NCBI GenBank assembly: GCA_023142975.1
Contig: JAGLIN010000090.1
Location: forward strand, 1 to 6,351
DNA from: Candidatus Parcubacteria bacterium
Lineage (GTDB): Bacteria > Patescibacteriota > Minisyncoccia > JAHIHE01 > JAGLIN01
Direction of reading: 5' to 3'
DNA: 6,351 bases
Shown piece by piece: positions 1 through 5,794 of this stretch. The number at the start of each line of letters is the position of its first letter. Positions within the stretch are counted from its first letter, which is position 1. The notes beneath the pieces are model-generated. The model worked only from the letters and a program-made list of their open reading frames with translations, had not been told where the DNA came from and made no database searches. A program made the position numbers and the translations under genes.

Positions 1-2
1 TA

Positions 3-74
3 CTCAACACGGAAAATTCTAGCGTGCAAGCGACTTTGAAAACCTTGCGGGATTATTCTGGGTTGAAAGTATAA
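3..74 (+). CDS. C-terminal fragment of an unidentified upstream gene (partial)
   Basis: The third forward frame is open from the window edge to a TAA at 72-74. It encodes 23 residues ending in KTLRDYSGLKV. The codons look like those of the neighbouring genes, and the other two forward frames close sooner (TAG by 27, TGA by 39). The stop lies 26 bases before the next start, a typical spacing for genes in one transcript. The fragment is too short to assign to a family. It could also be a chance open frame. Confidence 0.5.
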   Translation, partial: LNTENSSVQATLKTLRDYSGLKV

Positions 75-100
75 AATTTTAATTAACTAAAAACAAAAAA

Positions 101-1549
101 ATGAAAAAAGAATCTTTATCAATTATGACAGTCAAAATTCTTTTGGCTGTGGTTATTTTTGCGGGAATAGGAGTAATTATTATTGGAGGAGGGTATATTG
201 TTTGGGAATATAGTAAATGCGCGACAAATAATCAAATTACAAAACCAATCAATCAAGAAACCGAAAATTATTACGATATCTTAGAAAAGAAATGCGCTGG
301 CGATAATTGCTGTATATCTTCTTTAAAAACAATGAGAGAGAATAATTATAAAGAAGCTGATGAGAGCGGAAAATGTCCAGAAGGGTTTTTTATGAATATG
401 ATGAAATGTATAACTTCTTATCGGTGGTGCGTACCGATCAAAGAGATTGAATGGGAAAGTTGCAATCAAGATAATGATTGCGAAGCCCGTTTCTCGCATT
501 GTGATTGTCGGTATCATTGTGTGAATAAAAACATAGAGACAGTTGATTGCGCAGTTGAGTGCGATACAATCGGACCAATACTTCCTAAATGTGTTTGTGA
601 AAATAATGAATGTGTTGAAAATCAACCCGATACTTCCGACGGGCAAACTTATCGGAATGAGGAGTTTGGGTTTGAGGTGAAGTATCCGAAAGATTTTACT
701 AAACAAGAAACCGTATCCGATAATAGTATGTTATATCTAAAAAGAGCTGAAAATGGAAGTAATATTTTTATGAATATTAACATAAAGAGAAATTATCAAG
801 TAAACTATTTTGAAGCGGAAGAGATAAAAATTGGAGACAGAATAGGATATAAGTATTTTTATCAAGAAGGCGTTGGCTATTCTGGTGTTGTGTTAATTCA
901 ATTAGATCAAGATGCTTTGGAACTCACATATGATTTTATTGGTTATTATAAAGATAAGAAAATTTCGAAAGAAGCTTTTGTTGAAAATAACTTCAATCAA
1001 ATCCTTTCCACTTTCAAATTCATAAAAAAAGACGATACTTCCGACTGGCAGACTTATCGGAATGAGGAATTTGGGTTTGAGGTGAAGTATCCGGAAAGTG
1101 ATAATTTCGGAGAATATAAAGTTGAACAAATCAACGATATATTTTATATTGCTTATGATAATTATGATGATATTACTGGAGGTCAATTTGTCAAAATTTT
1201 TACTAAGGATAGAAAGGATGGTTTAAAACAGGCAATAGAAAAAAAATTTTTGAAGAATTTTACCGAAGAAGAATGTTTTGTTAGCGAAAAAGATATTAAT
1301 TATTTATATAAATATCCAGAAAGCTACATAGTATTATCGGCTATTGATTATCCGAATGGTGAAGAATATCCACTTGAGAATAAGAACAATTGCCCTTATG
1401 CTATATTTAATGGAAAATCATATTTTTTAATGGATAGCAATCATCCAGATAGATTTGCTTTCTTCAGTATAGGACAATACTCTATACCTGTTGCTCTTGA
1501 GGGTGTTGAGATTTTTTGGCAGGATACTTTCAAATTCATAGAAAACTAA
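101..1549 (+). CDS. Membrane-anchored Cys-rich protein with two PsbP-like repeat domains
   Basis: This is a 482-residue protein of unknown function, probably anchored in the membrane with its bulk outside the cytoplasm. A short lysine-containing N-terminus precedes a single hydrophobic helix at about residues 11-34. There is no clear lipobox or signal-peptidase site. Residues 40-171 hold 17 cysteines, including closely spaced CxC and CC pairs (C70/C71, C134/C136, C164/C166), which suggests disulfide-bonded modules. Two domains follow, at about 177-308 and 312-480. Each opens with the same block (QTYRNEEFGFEVKYP) and closes with TFKFI, a layout like the PsbP-related domains common in uncharacterised CPR surface proteins. 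The second domain has two extra cysteines, C392 and C431. The ATG is fixed by an in-frame TAA at 80-82. The leader is A-rich without a Shine-Dalgarno sequence. pyrG starts 18 bases downstream in the same frame. Adhesion, envelope or substrate-binding roles are possible, but none is shown by the sequence. Confidence 0.88.
   Translation: MKKESLSIMTVKILLAVVIFAGIGVIIIGGGYIVWEYSKCATNNQITKPINQETENYYDILEKKCAGDNCCISSLKTMRENNYKEADESGKCPEGFFMNMMKCITSYRWCVPIKEIEWESCNQDNDCEARFSHCDCRYHCVNKNIETVDCAVECDTIGPILPKCVCENNECVENQPDTSDGQTYRNEEFGFEVKYPKDFTKQETVSDNSMLYLKRAENGSNIFMNINIKRNYQVNYFEAEEIKIGDRIGYKYFYQEGVGYSGVVLIQLDQDALELTYDFIGYYKDKKISKEAFVENNFNQILSTFKFIKKDDTSDWQTYRNEEFGFEVKYPESDNFGEYKVEQINDIFYIAYDNYDDITGGQFVKIFTKDRKDGLKQAIEKKFLKNFTEEECFVSEKDINYLYKYPESYIVLSAIDYPNGEEYPLENKNNCPYAIFNGKSYFLMDSNHPDRFAFFSIGQYSIPVALEGVEIFWQDTFKFIEN
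628..688 (+). repeat. 61-bp intragenic direct repeat, copy 1
   Basis: This segment encodes the opening block of the first PsbP-like domain (residues 177-196, DTSDG through KYP). It matches 1033-1093 at 58 of 61 bases. The three differences are GGG versus TGG (Gly to Trp), CAA versus CAG, and GAG versus GAA. The last two are silent. Confidence 0.93.
1033..1093 (+). repeat. 61-bp intragenic direct repeat, copy 2
   Basis: This is the second copy of the cassette, encoding residues 312-331 (DTSDW through KYP) at the start of the second PsbP-like domain. A 15-base word (1010-1024 and 1526-1540) is likewise identical near the end of each domain, where both encode TFKFI. Between these shared ends the two domains have little obvious similarity and different lengths. 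Confidence 0.93.
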
Positions 1550-1567
1550 CATCTAAATATTAACACT

Positions 1568-3199
1568 ATGTCTCAAAAAACAAAATACATTTTTATTGTC
1601 GGCGGAGTAATGTCTGGAGTGGGGAAAGGAATTACAACCGCCTCGGTCGGGAAAGTTTTGCAGAGCAAGGGATTTTCAGTGACGGCAATGAAAATTGATC
1701 CGTATATAAATGTTGACGCGGGGACGATGAACCCAACTGAGCACGGGGAAGTTTTTGTGACTGACGACGGAATTGAAACAGATCAGGATATTGGAAACTA
1801 TGAGAGATTTTTAGATATTAAAGTTCTTTCTGATAATTATATGACAACCGGGAGGGTTTATGAGTCCGTTATTCATCGCGAGAGAAATTTAGAATATGAC
1901 GGCAAGTGTGTTGAAGTTGTGCCGCATATTCCGTTGGAAGTTATCAGAAGAATAAAAAAAGTTGCCAAGACCACAAAAGTGGATTTTGTTTTAATTGAAA
2001 TTGGCGGGACGATCGGGGAATATCAAAATGTTTTATTTTTGGAAGCGGCGCGGATGTTGAAGTCAAAACAGCCGAAGGATGTCATTGTTTTTATGGTGAG
2101 CTATCTTCCAATTCCGAATAAGATCGGCGAGATGAAAACAAAACCAACGCAATATGCCGCGCGAACGCTAAATTCAGCTGGAATTCAGGCGGATTTTATA
2201 GTTTGTAGAAGCGAGGTTTCTCTTGACGAAGCAAGAAGAGAAAAGATTTCTATGTTCTGTAATATTGAGAAAGACAATGTTATCTCCGCGCCAGATATTG
2301 ATTCAATTTACGATGTGCCAGTTAATTTTGATAAAGAAAATTTGGCGCAGAAAATACTTTCCAAATTTGGAATGAAAGTCAGAAAAAAAGACTTGAAAGA
2401 TTGGAAAAGATTAGCGAATAAAATTAAGGGTTTAGATAAGACAGTTAAGATTGGCATAGTCGGGAAATATTTTAACACGGGTGATTTTGTTTTGTCAGAT
2501 TCATATATTTCCGTTATTGAAGCGGTAAAGCATGCTGCTTGGGCAAATAATAGAAAGCCGATTATTGAGTGGATAAATTCTGAGGAATATGAGAAAAATC
2601 CTGAAAAATTAAAGGAGTTGAAAAAACTGGATGGCGTAATTGTTCCAGGAGGATTTGGGAGCAGAGGAATTGAAGGAAAAATAAAAGCGATTGAGTATTT
2701 GCGGAAAAATAAAGTTCCATTTTTGGGTTTGTGCTATGGAATGCAAATTGCTTGTATTGAATACGCGCGGAATGTGTGCAAACTTAAAAATGCGAATACT
2801 TCTGAAATAAATAAAGATACAGAGCATCCAGTGATTGATATTATGCCGGAGCAAAAGAAAAATTTAAAAGAAAGAAATTTTGGAGCGACAATGCGGCTTG
2901 GCGCGTATCCGGCAAAATTAAAAAATGGAACGATTGCTCGCAATGCTTATAAATCCAGCGAAATTTTAGAGAGGCATCGTCATCGCTGGGAAGTAAATCC
3001 TGATTATGTTGAAATTTTACAAGAAAAAGGATTGATATTTTCCGGAACTTCTCCAGACGGGAGATTAATGGAAATTATTGAACTTCCAAAGTCTAAACAT
3101 CCGTTTTTTGTGGCTTCCCAATTTCATCCTGAATTTAAATCTAGACCGTTGAATCCGCATCCGTTGTTTAGGGAGTTTGTGAAGGCGGGAGTAAAGTAA
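1568..3199 (+). CDS. pyrG: CTP synthase (glutamine-hydrolysing)
   Basis: The 543-residue product converts UTP, ATP and glutamine to CTP in the cytoplasm, the last step of pyrimidine nucleotide synthesis. Its length is normal for the family. The N-terminal synthetase domain (about 1-270) carries the P-loop GGVMSGVGKGIT at residues 12-23, then KIDPYINVDAGTMNP and the ETDQDIGNYERF segment. D72 and E144 (in IEIGGTIGEYQN) match the Mg-binding pair of the E. coli enzyme by position in these motifs. The class I glutamine amidotransferase domain (about 292-540) has the oxyanion region GGFGSRG, the nucleophile C389 in GLCYGMQ, and H520/E522 in SQFHPEF, so the triad is intact. GLCYGMQ and SGVGKG are minor variants of the more familiar GICLGMQ and SSLGKG. 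There is no Shine-Dalgarno sequence before the ATG, but the conserved start MSQKTKYIFIVGG fixes it. The 18-base gap from the upstream gene suggests co-transcription. Confidence 0.98.
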   Translation: MSQKTKYIFIVGGVMSGVGKGITTASVGKVLQSKGFSVTAMKIDPYINVDAGTMNPTEHGEVFVTDDGIETDQDIGNYERFLDIKVLSDNYMTTGRVYESVIHRERNLEYDGKCVEVVPHIPLEVIRRIKKVAKTTKVDFVLIEIGGTIGEYQNVLFLEAARMLKSKQPKDVIVFMVSYLPIPNKIGEMKTKPTQYAARTLNSAGIQADFIVCRSEVSLDEARREKISMFCNIEKDNVISAPDIDSIYDVPVNFDKENLAQKILSKFGMKVRKKDLKDWKRLANKIKGLDKTVKIGIVGKYFNTGDFVLSDSYISVIEAVKHAAWANNRKPIIEWINSEEYEKNPEKLKELKKLDGVIVPGGFGSRGIEGKIKAIEYLRKNKVPFLGLCYGMQIACIEYARNVCKLKNANTSEINKDTEHPVIDIMPEQKKNLKERNFGATMRLGAYPAKLKNGTIARNAYKSSEILERHRHRWEVNPDYVEILQEKGLIFSGTSPDGRLMEIIELPKSKHPFFVASQFHPEFKSRPLNPHPLFREFVKAGVK

Positions 3200-3218
3200 G
3201 TATTTTAATTTCGTTTAT

Positions 3219-3229
3219 TATAATATAAT
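3219..3229 (+). promoter_or_regulatory. Candidate -10 element, two overlapping TATAAT boxes
   Basis: TATAAT occurs at 3219-3224 and again at 3224-3229, ending just before the ATG at 3232. Initiation about seven bases after the first box would fall on or next to the start codon and give a leaderless or near-leaderless mRNA. No good -35 hexamer is visible at the expected spacing. In such AT-rich DNA the match could be chance. Confidence 0.4.
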
Positions 3230-3231
3230 CT

Positions 3232-3534
3232 ATGAAATATAAAACAATCACAGTTAAAATTTTTATTGCATTTTTATTTTCTTTTATTTTTCTCCTGATT
3301 CCATTTTCTTATGAATATTGTTCTACTGTGTCGCCAGACTGCATATGTCCACCAACTGATAATCCCCATTTTGATTGGGGCTGGTGTTGCTTTAATCTTG
3401 AATGTAGTATTATTAGTGAACCGCTAATTAATTATAAACCTTATCTTGCGGTTATAATATCCAGTAGCATATTTATAATTACTTATTTATTATTGTCTAT
3501 TTTTAAAAAAATAAAAGATAAATTTACAAAGTAA
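3232..3534 (+). CDS. Small two-helix membrane protein with Cys-rich loop, unknown function
   Basis: This 100-residue protein is not recognised as a member of any family. A lysine-containing N-terminus leads into a hydrophobic helix at about residues 8-26. A loop of some 45 residues follows, then a second helix at about 70-91 and a basic tail (KKIKDKFTK). The positive ends predict both termini inside and the loop outside the membrane. The loop holds all six cysteines (C30, C37, C39, C52, C53, C58) and an aromatic stretch, FDWGWCCF, so disulfides or metal binding are plausible. The gene follows pyrG by 32 bases and is closed by a strong hairpin. It may end the pyrG transcript, or use its own -10 boxes. 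The composition and ordered topology support a real gene, although no homologue is recalled. Confidence 0.72.
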   Translation: MKYKTITVKIFIAFLFSFIFLLIPFSYEYCSTVSPDCICPPTDNPHFDWGWCCFNLECSIISEPLINYKPYLAVIISSSIFIITYLLLSIFKKIKDKFTK

Positions 3535-3584
3535 ATCTTGCCTAACAGCGTGTATTTACCTATAGAAAATTAATAATTTACACT

Positions 3585-3611
3585 AAAAAACAGGACTTAA
3601 TCCTGTTTTTT
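3585..3611. terminator. Bidirectional intrinsic terminator between convergent genes
   Basis: This is a perfect 11-bp inverted repeat (AAAAAACAGGA, loop CTTAA, TCCTGTTTTTT). The A-run and T-run give a hairpin with a U-tract on either strand. It sits 50 bases after the stop of the small membrane protein and 21 bases beyond the stop of the convergent zinc-ribbon gene, as expected for a shared terminator. The GC core is only four pairs (CAGG/CCTG). Confidence 0.85.
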
Positions 3612-3632
3612 TGAAACTAATATCCAAAATAT

Positions 3633-3929
3633 TTAATTTCTCTGTTTTTTCCAGCAATCCCGACAGTAAAGCGGTCGGTCTCCTGTTGGCTCAAAAGGTA
3701 GTTCTGTAATTGGAGTTTTGCAGCCAGAGCATTCCCAATTTCCTTTGACTGGTTCGCGAGGAGTGAAATCTCTACCAGAATTGTTATCTCTTTGCTTTCG
3801 GTAACAGTCCTTGCAATAAAGTGGTCGGCCGCCTGATGGCTCAAAGGGTAATTCTGTTATTGGTTTTTTGCAACCAGCGCATTCCCAATTTCCTTTGACC
3901 ATTTGACGATCATTGTTGTCATATGCCAT
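3633..3929 (-). CDS. Tandem CxxC-x18-CxxC zinc-ribbon protein
   Basis: The 98-residue protein is two copies of one 37-residue unit (residues 11-47 and 61-97) joined by a polar linker. Each copy runs VKGNWEC..C through ITELPFEP to RPLYC.DC..KQR. The metal ligands are C17/C20/C39/C42 and C67/C70/C89/C92, so two structural zinc sites are expected. The units share 30 of 37 residues. Small proteins with this CxxC-CxxC arrangement resemble the cxxc_cxxc domain families frequent in CPR genomes and some archaea; their role is unknown, and nucleic-acid or protein binding is a guess. No membrane segment or signal peptide is present, so it is probably cytoplasmic. The gene lies 61 bases downstream of rpmA on the same strand, and co-transcription is possible. 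The leader lacks a Shine-Dalgarno sequence and contains a 16-bp AT palindrome. A chain of alternative frames over the same DNA is rejected because only this one carries the Cys pattern. Confidence 0.92.
   Translation of the reverse strand: MAYDNNDRQMVKGNWECAGCKKPITELPFEPSGGRPLYCKDCYRKQRDNNSGRDFTPREPVKGNWECSGCKTPITELPFEPTGDRPLYCRDCWKKQRN
3639..3899 (-). repeat. Two 111-bp tandem units (150-bp period) encoding the zinc ribbons
   Basis: Units at 3789-3899 and 3639-3749 align without gaps at 88 of 111 bases by manual count. The 21 bases encoding VKGNWEC are identical in both. Many differences fall at third codon positions, so this is an old intragenic duplication kept under protein-level selection. 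Confidence 0.85.
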
Positions 3930-3944
3930 ATTGATTTTCTTAAA

Positions 3945-3960
3945 TTTAATTTAAATTAAA
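3945..3960. repeat. 16-bp perfect AT palindrome in the zinc-ribbon gene leader
   Basis: TTTAATTTAAATTAAA is its own reverse complement. It lies between the rpmA stop and the zinc-ribbon start, 15 bases before that ATG. It could be an operator half-site pair, but low sequence complexity makes a chance origin quite possible. Confidence 0.4.
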
Positions 3961-3973
3961 AACGACCTTTATG

Positions 3974-3979
3974 ATTATA
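3974..3979 (-). promoter_or_regulatory. Candidate -10 element for the zinc-ribbon gene
   Basis: The minus strand reads TATAAT here, 44 bases upstream of the zinc-ribbon ATG and just beyond the rpmA stop. No -35 hexamer resembling TTGACA is seen at 16-18 bases. If used, it would give a leader of about 38 bases containing the AT palindrome. The gene may instead be transcribed with rpmA. Confidence 0.3.
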
Positions 3980-3990
3980 ATTTGTGTTAT

Positions 3991-4284
3991 TTATTTTGTG
4001 CTTTGTTTTTCTTCTTCTACGCTGACAAATTTAACTCTTTTGTAATTTCCGTTAAATCTTTGAATTCTCTTTTCGGTGAATTTTACAAAGCCGTTAATAA
4101 CAGAAAAAAGCGTGTGATCTTTTCCTTGCATCACATTTTGACCTGGTCTGAACTTATTTCCTCTTTGCCTGATAATAATACTGCCAGATTTGGCCGCTTG
4201 ATTGCCAAAAATCTTAACCCCTAAATATTTTGGATTGCTATCTCTTAAGTTGGACGATGTTCCGCCCGCTTTTTTATGTGCCAT
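3991..4284 (-). CDS. rpmA: 50S ribosomal protein bL27
   Basis: The 97-residue product is bL27, a large-subunit protein whose flexible N-terminus reaches the peptidyl-transferase centre. Diagnostic segments are MAHKKAGG at the N-terminus, LGVKIFGNQAAKSGSIIIRQRG at about residues 21-42 and the core GKDHTLFSVINGFVKF at about 54-69. It is a little longer than the usual 85 or so residues because of a charged C-terminal tail (VEEEKQSTK). It begins directly with MAHKKAGG, so it lacks the N-terminal extension that the Prp protease removes in Firmicutes. The usual partner rplU (bL21) is not upstream; that side has a 158-base gap with a palindrome and then the methyltransferase gene. Neither a Shine-Dalgarno sequence nor a convincing promoter is visible, but the conserved N-terminus fixes the start. 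Confidence 0.98.
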   Translation of the reverse strand: MAHKKAGGTSSNLRDSNPKYLGVKIFGNQAAKSGSIIIRQRGNKFRPGQNVMQGKDHTLFSVINGFVKFTEKRIQRFNGNYKRVKFVSVEEEKQSTK

Positions 4285-4357
4285 GGTTTGTTATTAATTG
4301 ATTTATGTATTTTAGTAAGTATTATTTTTTGGCTTGTCTCTTGATATTTTTAAAAAT

Positions 4358-4439
4358 GAATAATGAATCACGAATTATGAATTAAGCAAAAGAATATTTC
4401 AACTACAGTCCATAATTCTTGATTCATAATTCATTATTC
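4358..4439. terminator. 82-bp AT-rich imperfect palindrome, probable terminator or dispersed repeat
   Basis: Arms 4358-4386 and 4411-4439 pair at 24 of 29 positions plus one G-T wobble, around a 24-base loop. The outermost 11 pairs (GAATAATGAAT) are perfect. A T-run follows on each strand (4440-4444 on plus, the complement of 4352-4356 on minus). It begins three bases beyond the methyltransferase stop, which fits a terminator for that minus-strand gene upstream of rpmA. The arms are built from repeated GAATTATG/CATAATTC words with hardly any GC pairs. This resembles AT-rich dispersed intergenic repeats, so it may be a repeat element co-opted as a terminator. Confidence 0.65.
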
Positions 4440-4442
4440 TTT

Positions 4443-5756
4443 TTACTTATTCTCAAACACAAACACTTCTCTCGCCACAATCTGATTTTGTCTGAAATAA
4501 ATAATTGAATTTCTATCAGTAGTTTTTATATTTTCCGTTATAAATTCCTTACTTAAAGGACTTACAATAGAATAACCTATTTTTTCCAACCTGTCAATAA
4601 AAGGAGCGGTAATGAATTTACCATCTTTCATTTTATAAGCGGGGATTGTTATTACTAATCTTCCCTTTTTTCTTAAAATTGGTTTGGCGATTTGAAAAAA
4701 ACTCAGATACATTTTTACAAGCAGGTTATAGTTATGTTTTATTTCTATTTTGCTTGGAACTTTTTTGTAAACCGGCCCCAGAGTTGATTCTGTCACAATA
4801 GCGTCGATTGAATTCTGTTTTATTTTCTTGGAAATGCCTTTTATGTCCGCTTGAAAAATTTTATAATTCGGATATTCTAAAATATATTTTGTCTCAAGCC
4901 ATTTTAAATTCTCTTTAGAGCTGGCAATTTGTTCTCCGTTAGCGTCACTGCCGATAACTCTGTAATCGTTAAGAAGCGCTTCTTGTAAAATTGTTCCAAC
5001 GCCGCAAAACGGATCGAGAATAACTCCGCCCTTTTTAATTTGCGCTAAATTAATCATAATCTGCGCGAGCTTCGGCGGCATCATTCCAATTTTTGCGTCT
5101 TTCTTCGGGCGCTTATAATCGCGTTCCGAATAACTTTCAATATCCTGCACGGCGATTGTTTTTGAAAGAACTAAAGATTGGAGTTCAGGTTTCAACCTGT
5201 AAGCGGATTTCAAAATCGCATCCTTACACTTTAAAGAGTGAACTCCAAAATTTAAAAACAAAAAATTAAACTCCCCGCCCTTTTTGATGATTTTATTTTT
5301 AACAACAGAAATGCTTTTTATTTCCAAATTTTTATCTGGAAAAATAATTCTGATGCTTGAATTTTCGGAGCACAGCTTCTTAATTTCTATGAATTTATTT
5401 TTTATGTTGTTTTGAATTTCAAAAGCTTTATCTTTGTCTGTATTTAAAGTAAAATAAATACTATAGCCGATGATTTTCTTGCCAGATTTTTTCTGACTTA
5501 AATCATCAATAATAAAAACTGTTTTTTCCAGCGCGTCATCTAAGTTTTTATATTTACCAACAACTTTGGCTATTTTGATTGTCCCGCCCATTTGCGGAAG
5601 CAGTTCTTCAAAATCAACTTTATTTTTTATATCCAAAATCAAAAACTTTGGATCTATAAAATCCACAATGTAGTCGATTTTCATTTTTTCAAACACGGCC
5701 TGTATTTCGGCGAGAGATAATGCCGGAATACGACCGAGGTGGAAGATATATTTCAT
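4443..5756 (-). CDS. TRM11-like SAM-dependent RNA methyltransferase
   Basis: The 437-residue protein resembles the TRM11/Trm-G10 group (UPF0020 fold), whose characterised members methylate N2 of guanosine 10 in tRNA. The N-terminus MKYIFHLGRIPALSLAEIQA is typical of the group. The middle (about 60-190) would hold the RNA-binding THUMP-like part, although no crisp THUMP motif is visible. The linker YKRPKKD..IGMMPPKLAQIMINLA (about 214-238) leads to a Rossmann methyltransferase domain. This has motif I LDPFCGVGT at 247-255, an acidic residue D271 in GSDAN for the SAM ribose, and D304 in QADIKG. Motif IV, normally D/N-PP-Y, reads VTESTLGP at 321-328, so the catalytic proline pair is missing. Activity on guanine N2 is therefore uncertain; a different target or altered chemistry is possible. 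The start is supported by the conserved N-terminus; TATAAT lies four bases before it and no Shine-Dalgarno sequence is seen. It is cytoplasmic and transcribed divergently from the last gene. Confidence 0.87.
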   Translation of the reverse strand: MKYIFHLGRIPALSLAEIQAVFEKMKIDYIVDFIDPKFLILDIKNKVDFEELLPQMGGTIKIAKVVGKYKNLDDALEKTVFIIDDLSQKKSGKKIIGYSIYFTLNTDKDKAFEIQNNIKNKFIEIKKLCSENSSIRIIFPDKNLEIKSISVVKNKIIKKGGEFNFLFLNFGVHSLKCKDAILKSAYRLKPELQSLVLSKTIAVQDIESYSERDYKRPKKDAKIGMMPPKLAQIMINLAQIKKGGVILDPFCGVGTILQEALLNDYRVIGSDANGEQIASSKENLKWLETKYILEYPNYKIFQADIKGISKKIKQNSIDAIVTESTLGPVYKKVPSKIEIKHNYNLLVKMYLSFFQIAKPILRKKGRLVITIPAYKMKDGKFITAPFIDRLEKIGYSIVSPLSKEFITENIKTTDRNSIIYFRQNQIVAREVFVFENK

Positions 5757-5760
5757 AAGA

Positions 5761-5766
5761 ATTATA
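5761..5766 (-). promoter_or_regulatory. Candidate -10 element adjoining the methyltransferase start
   Basis: The minus strand reads TATAAT with only TCTT between it and the ATG. Transcription starting five to seven bases downstream would begin within the start codon, giving an essentially leaderless message. No TTGACA-like hexamer lies 16-18 bases upstream. Chance is possible in AT-rich DNA. Confidence 0.35.
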
Positions 5767-5794
5767 GTGATATTATTTTAAGCTTACCATTTTT

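Noticed and set aside
63..91. TTGAAA at 63-68 as a -35 element for the gene at 101
   Set aside because: No good -10 hexamer is found at 16-18 bases, and the TATAAA at 70-75 is too close to pair with it.
323..706. 127-residue open frame on the minus strand within the large surface-protein gene
   Set aside because: It is antisense to a well-supported gene. Its resemblance to the frame at 902-1186 only reflects the 61-bp repeat read backwards.
902..1186. 94-residue minus-strand open frame
   Set aside because: It is also antisense to the surface-protein gene and shares a segment with 323-706 only because both cross the direct repeat.
1547..1568. The large surface-protein gene and pyrG lie in the same frame, separated by one stop codon, suggesting a fusion or readthrough
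   Set aside because: The pyrG start is the conserved family start and the TAA lies in a non-conserved spacer. Shared frame has a one-in-three chance.
2609..2943. Two overlapping minus-strand open frames inside pyrG
   Set aside because: They lie over the conserved amidotransferase domain of an intact pyrG and show no motifs of their own.
3617..3844. 75-residue minus-strand open frame overlapping the zinc-ribbon gene
   Set aside because: It is a shifted frame over the same repeats and crosses the zinc-ribbon stop. The CxxC pattern exists only in the other frame.
3982..4224. 80-residue plus-strand open frame opposite rpmA
   Set aside because: It is antisense to an unmistakable bL27 gene.
4346..4357. 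ATTTTTAAAAAT palindrome near the long AT hairpin
   Set aside because: It is low-complexity A/T sequence and overlaps the T-run flank of the larger palindrome, which explains it better.
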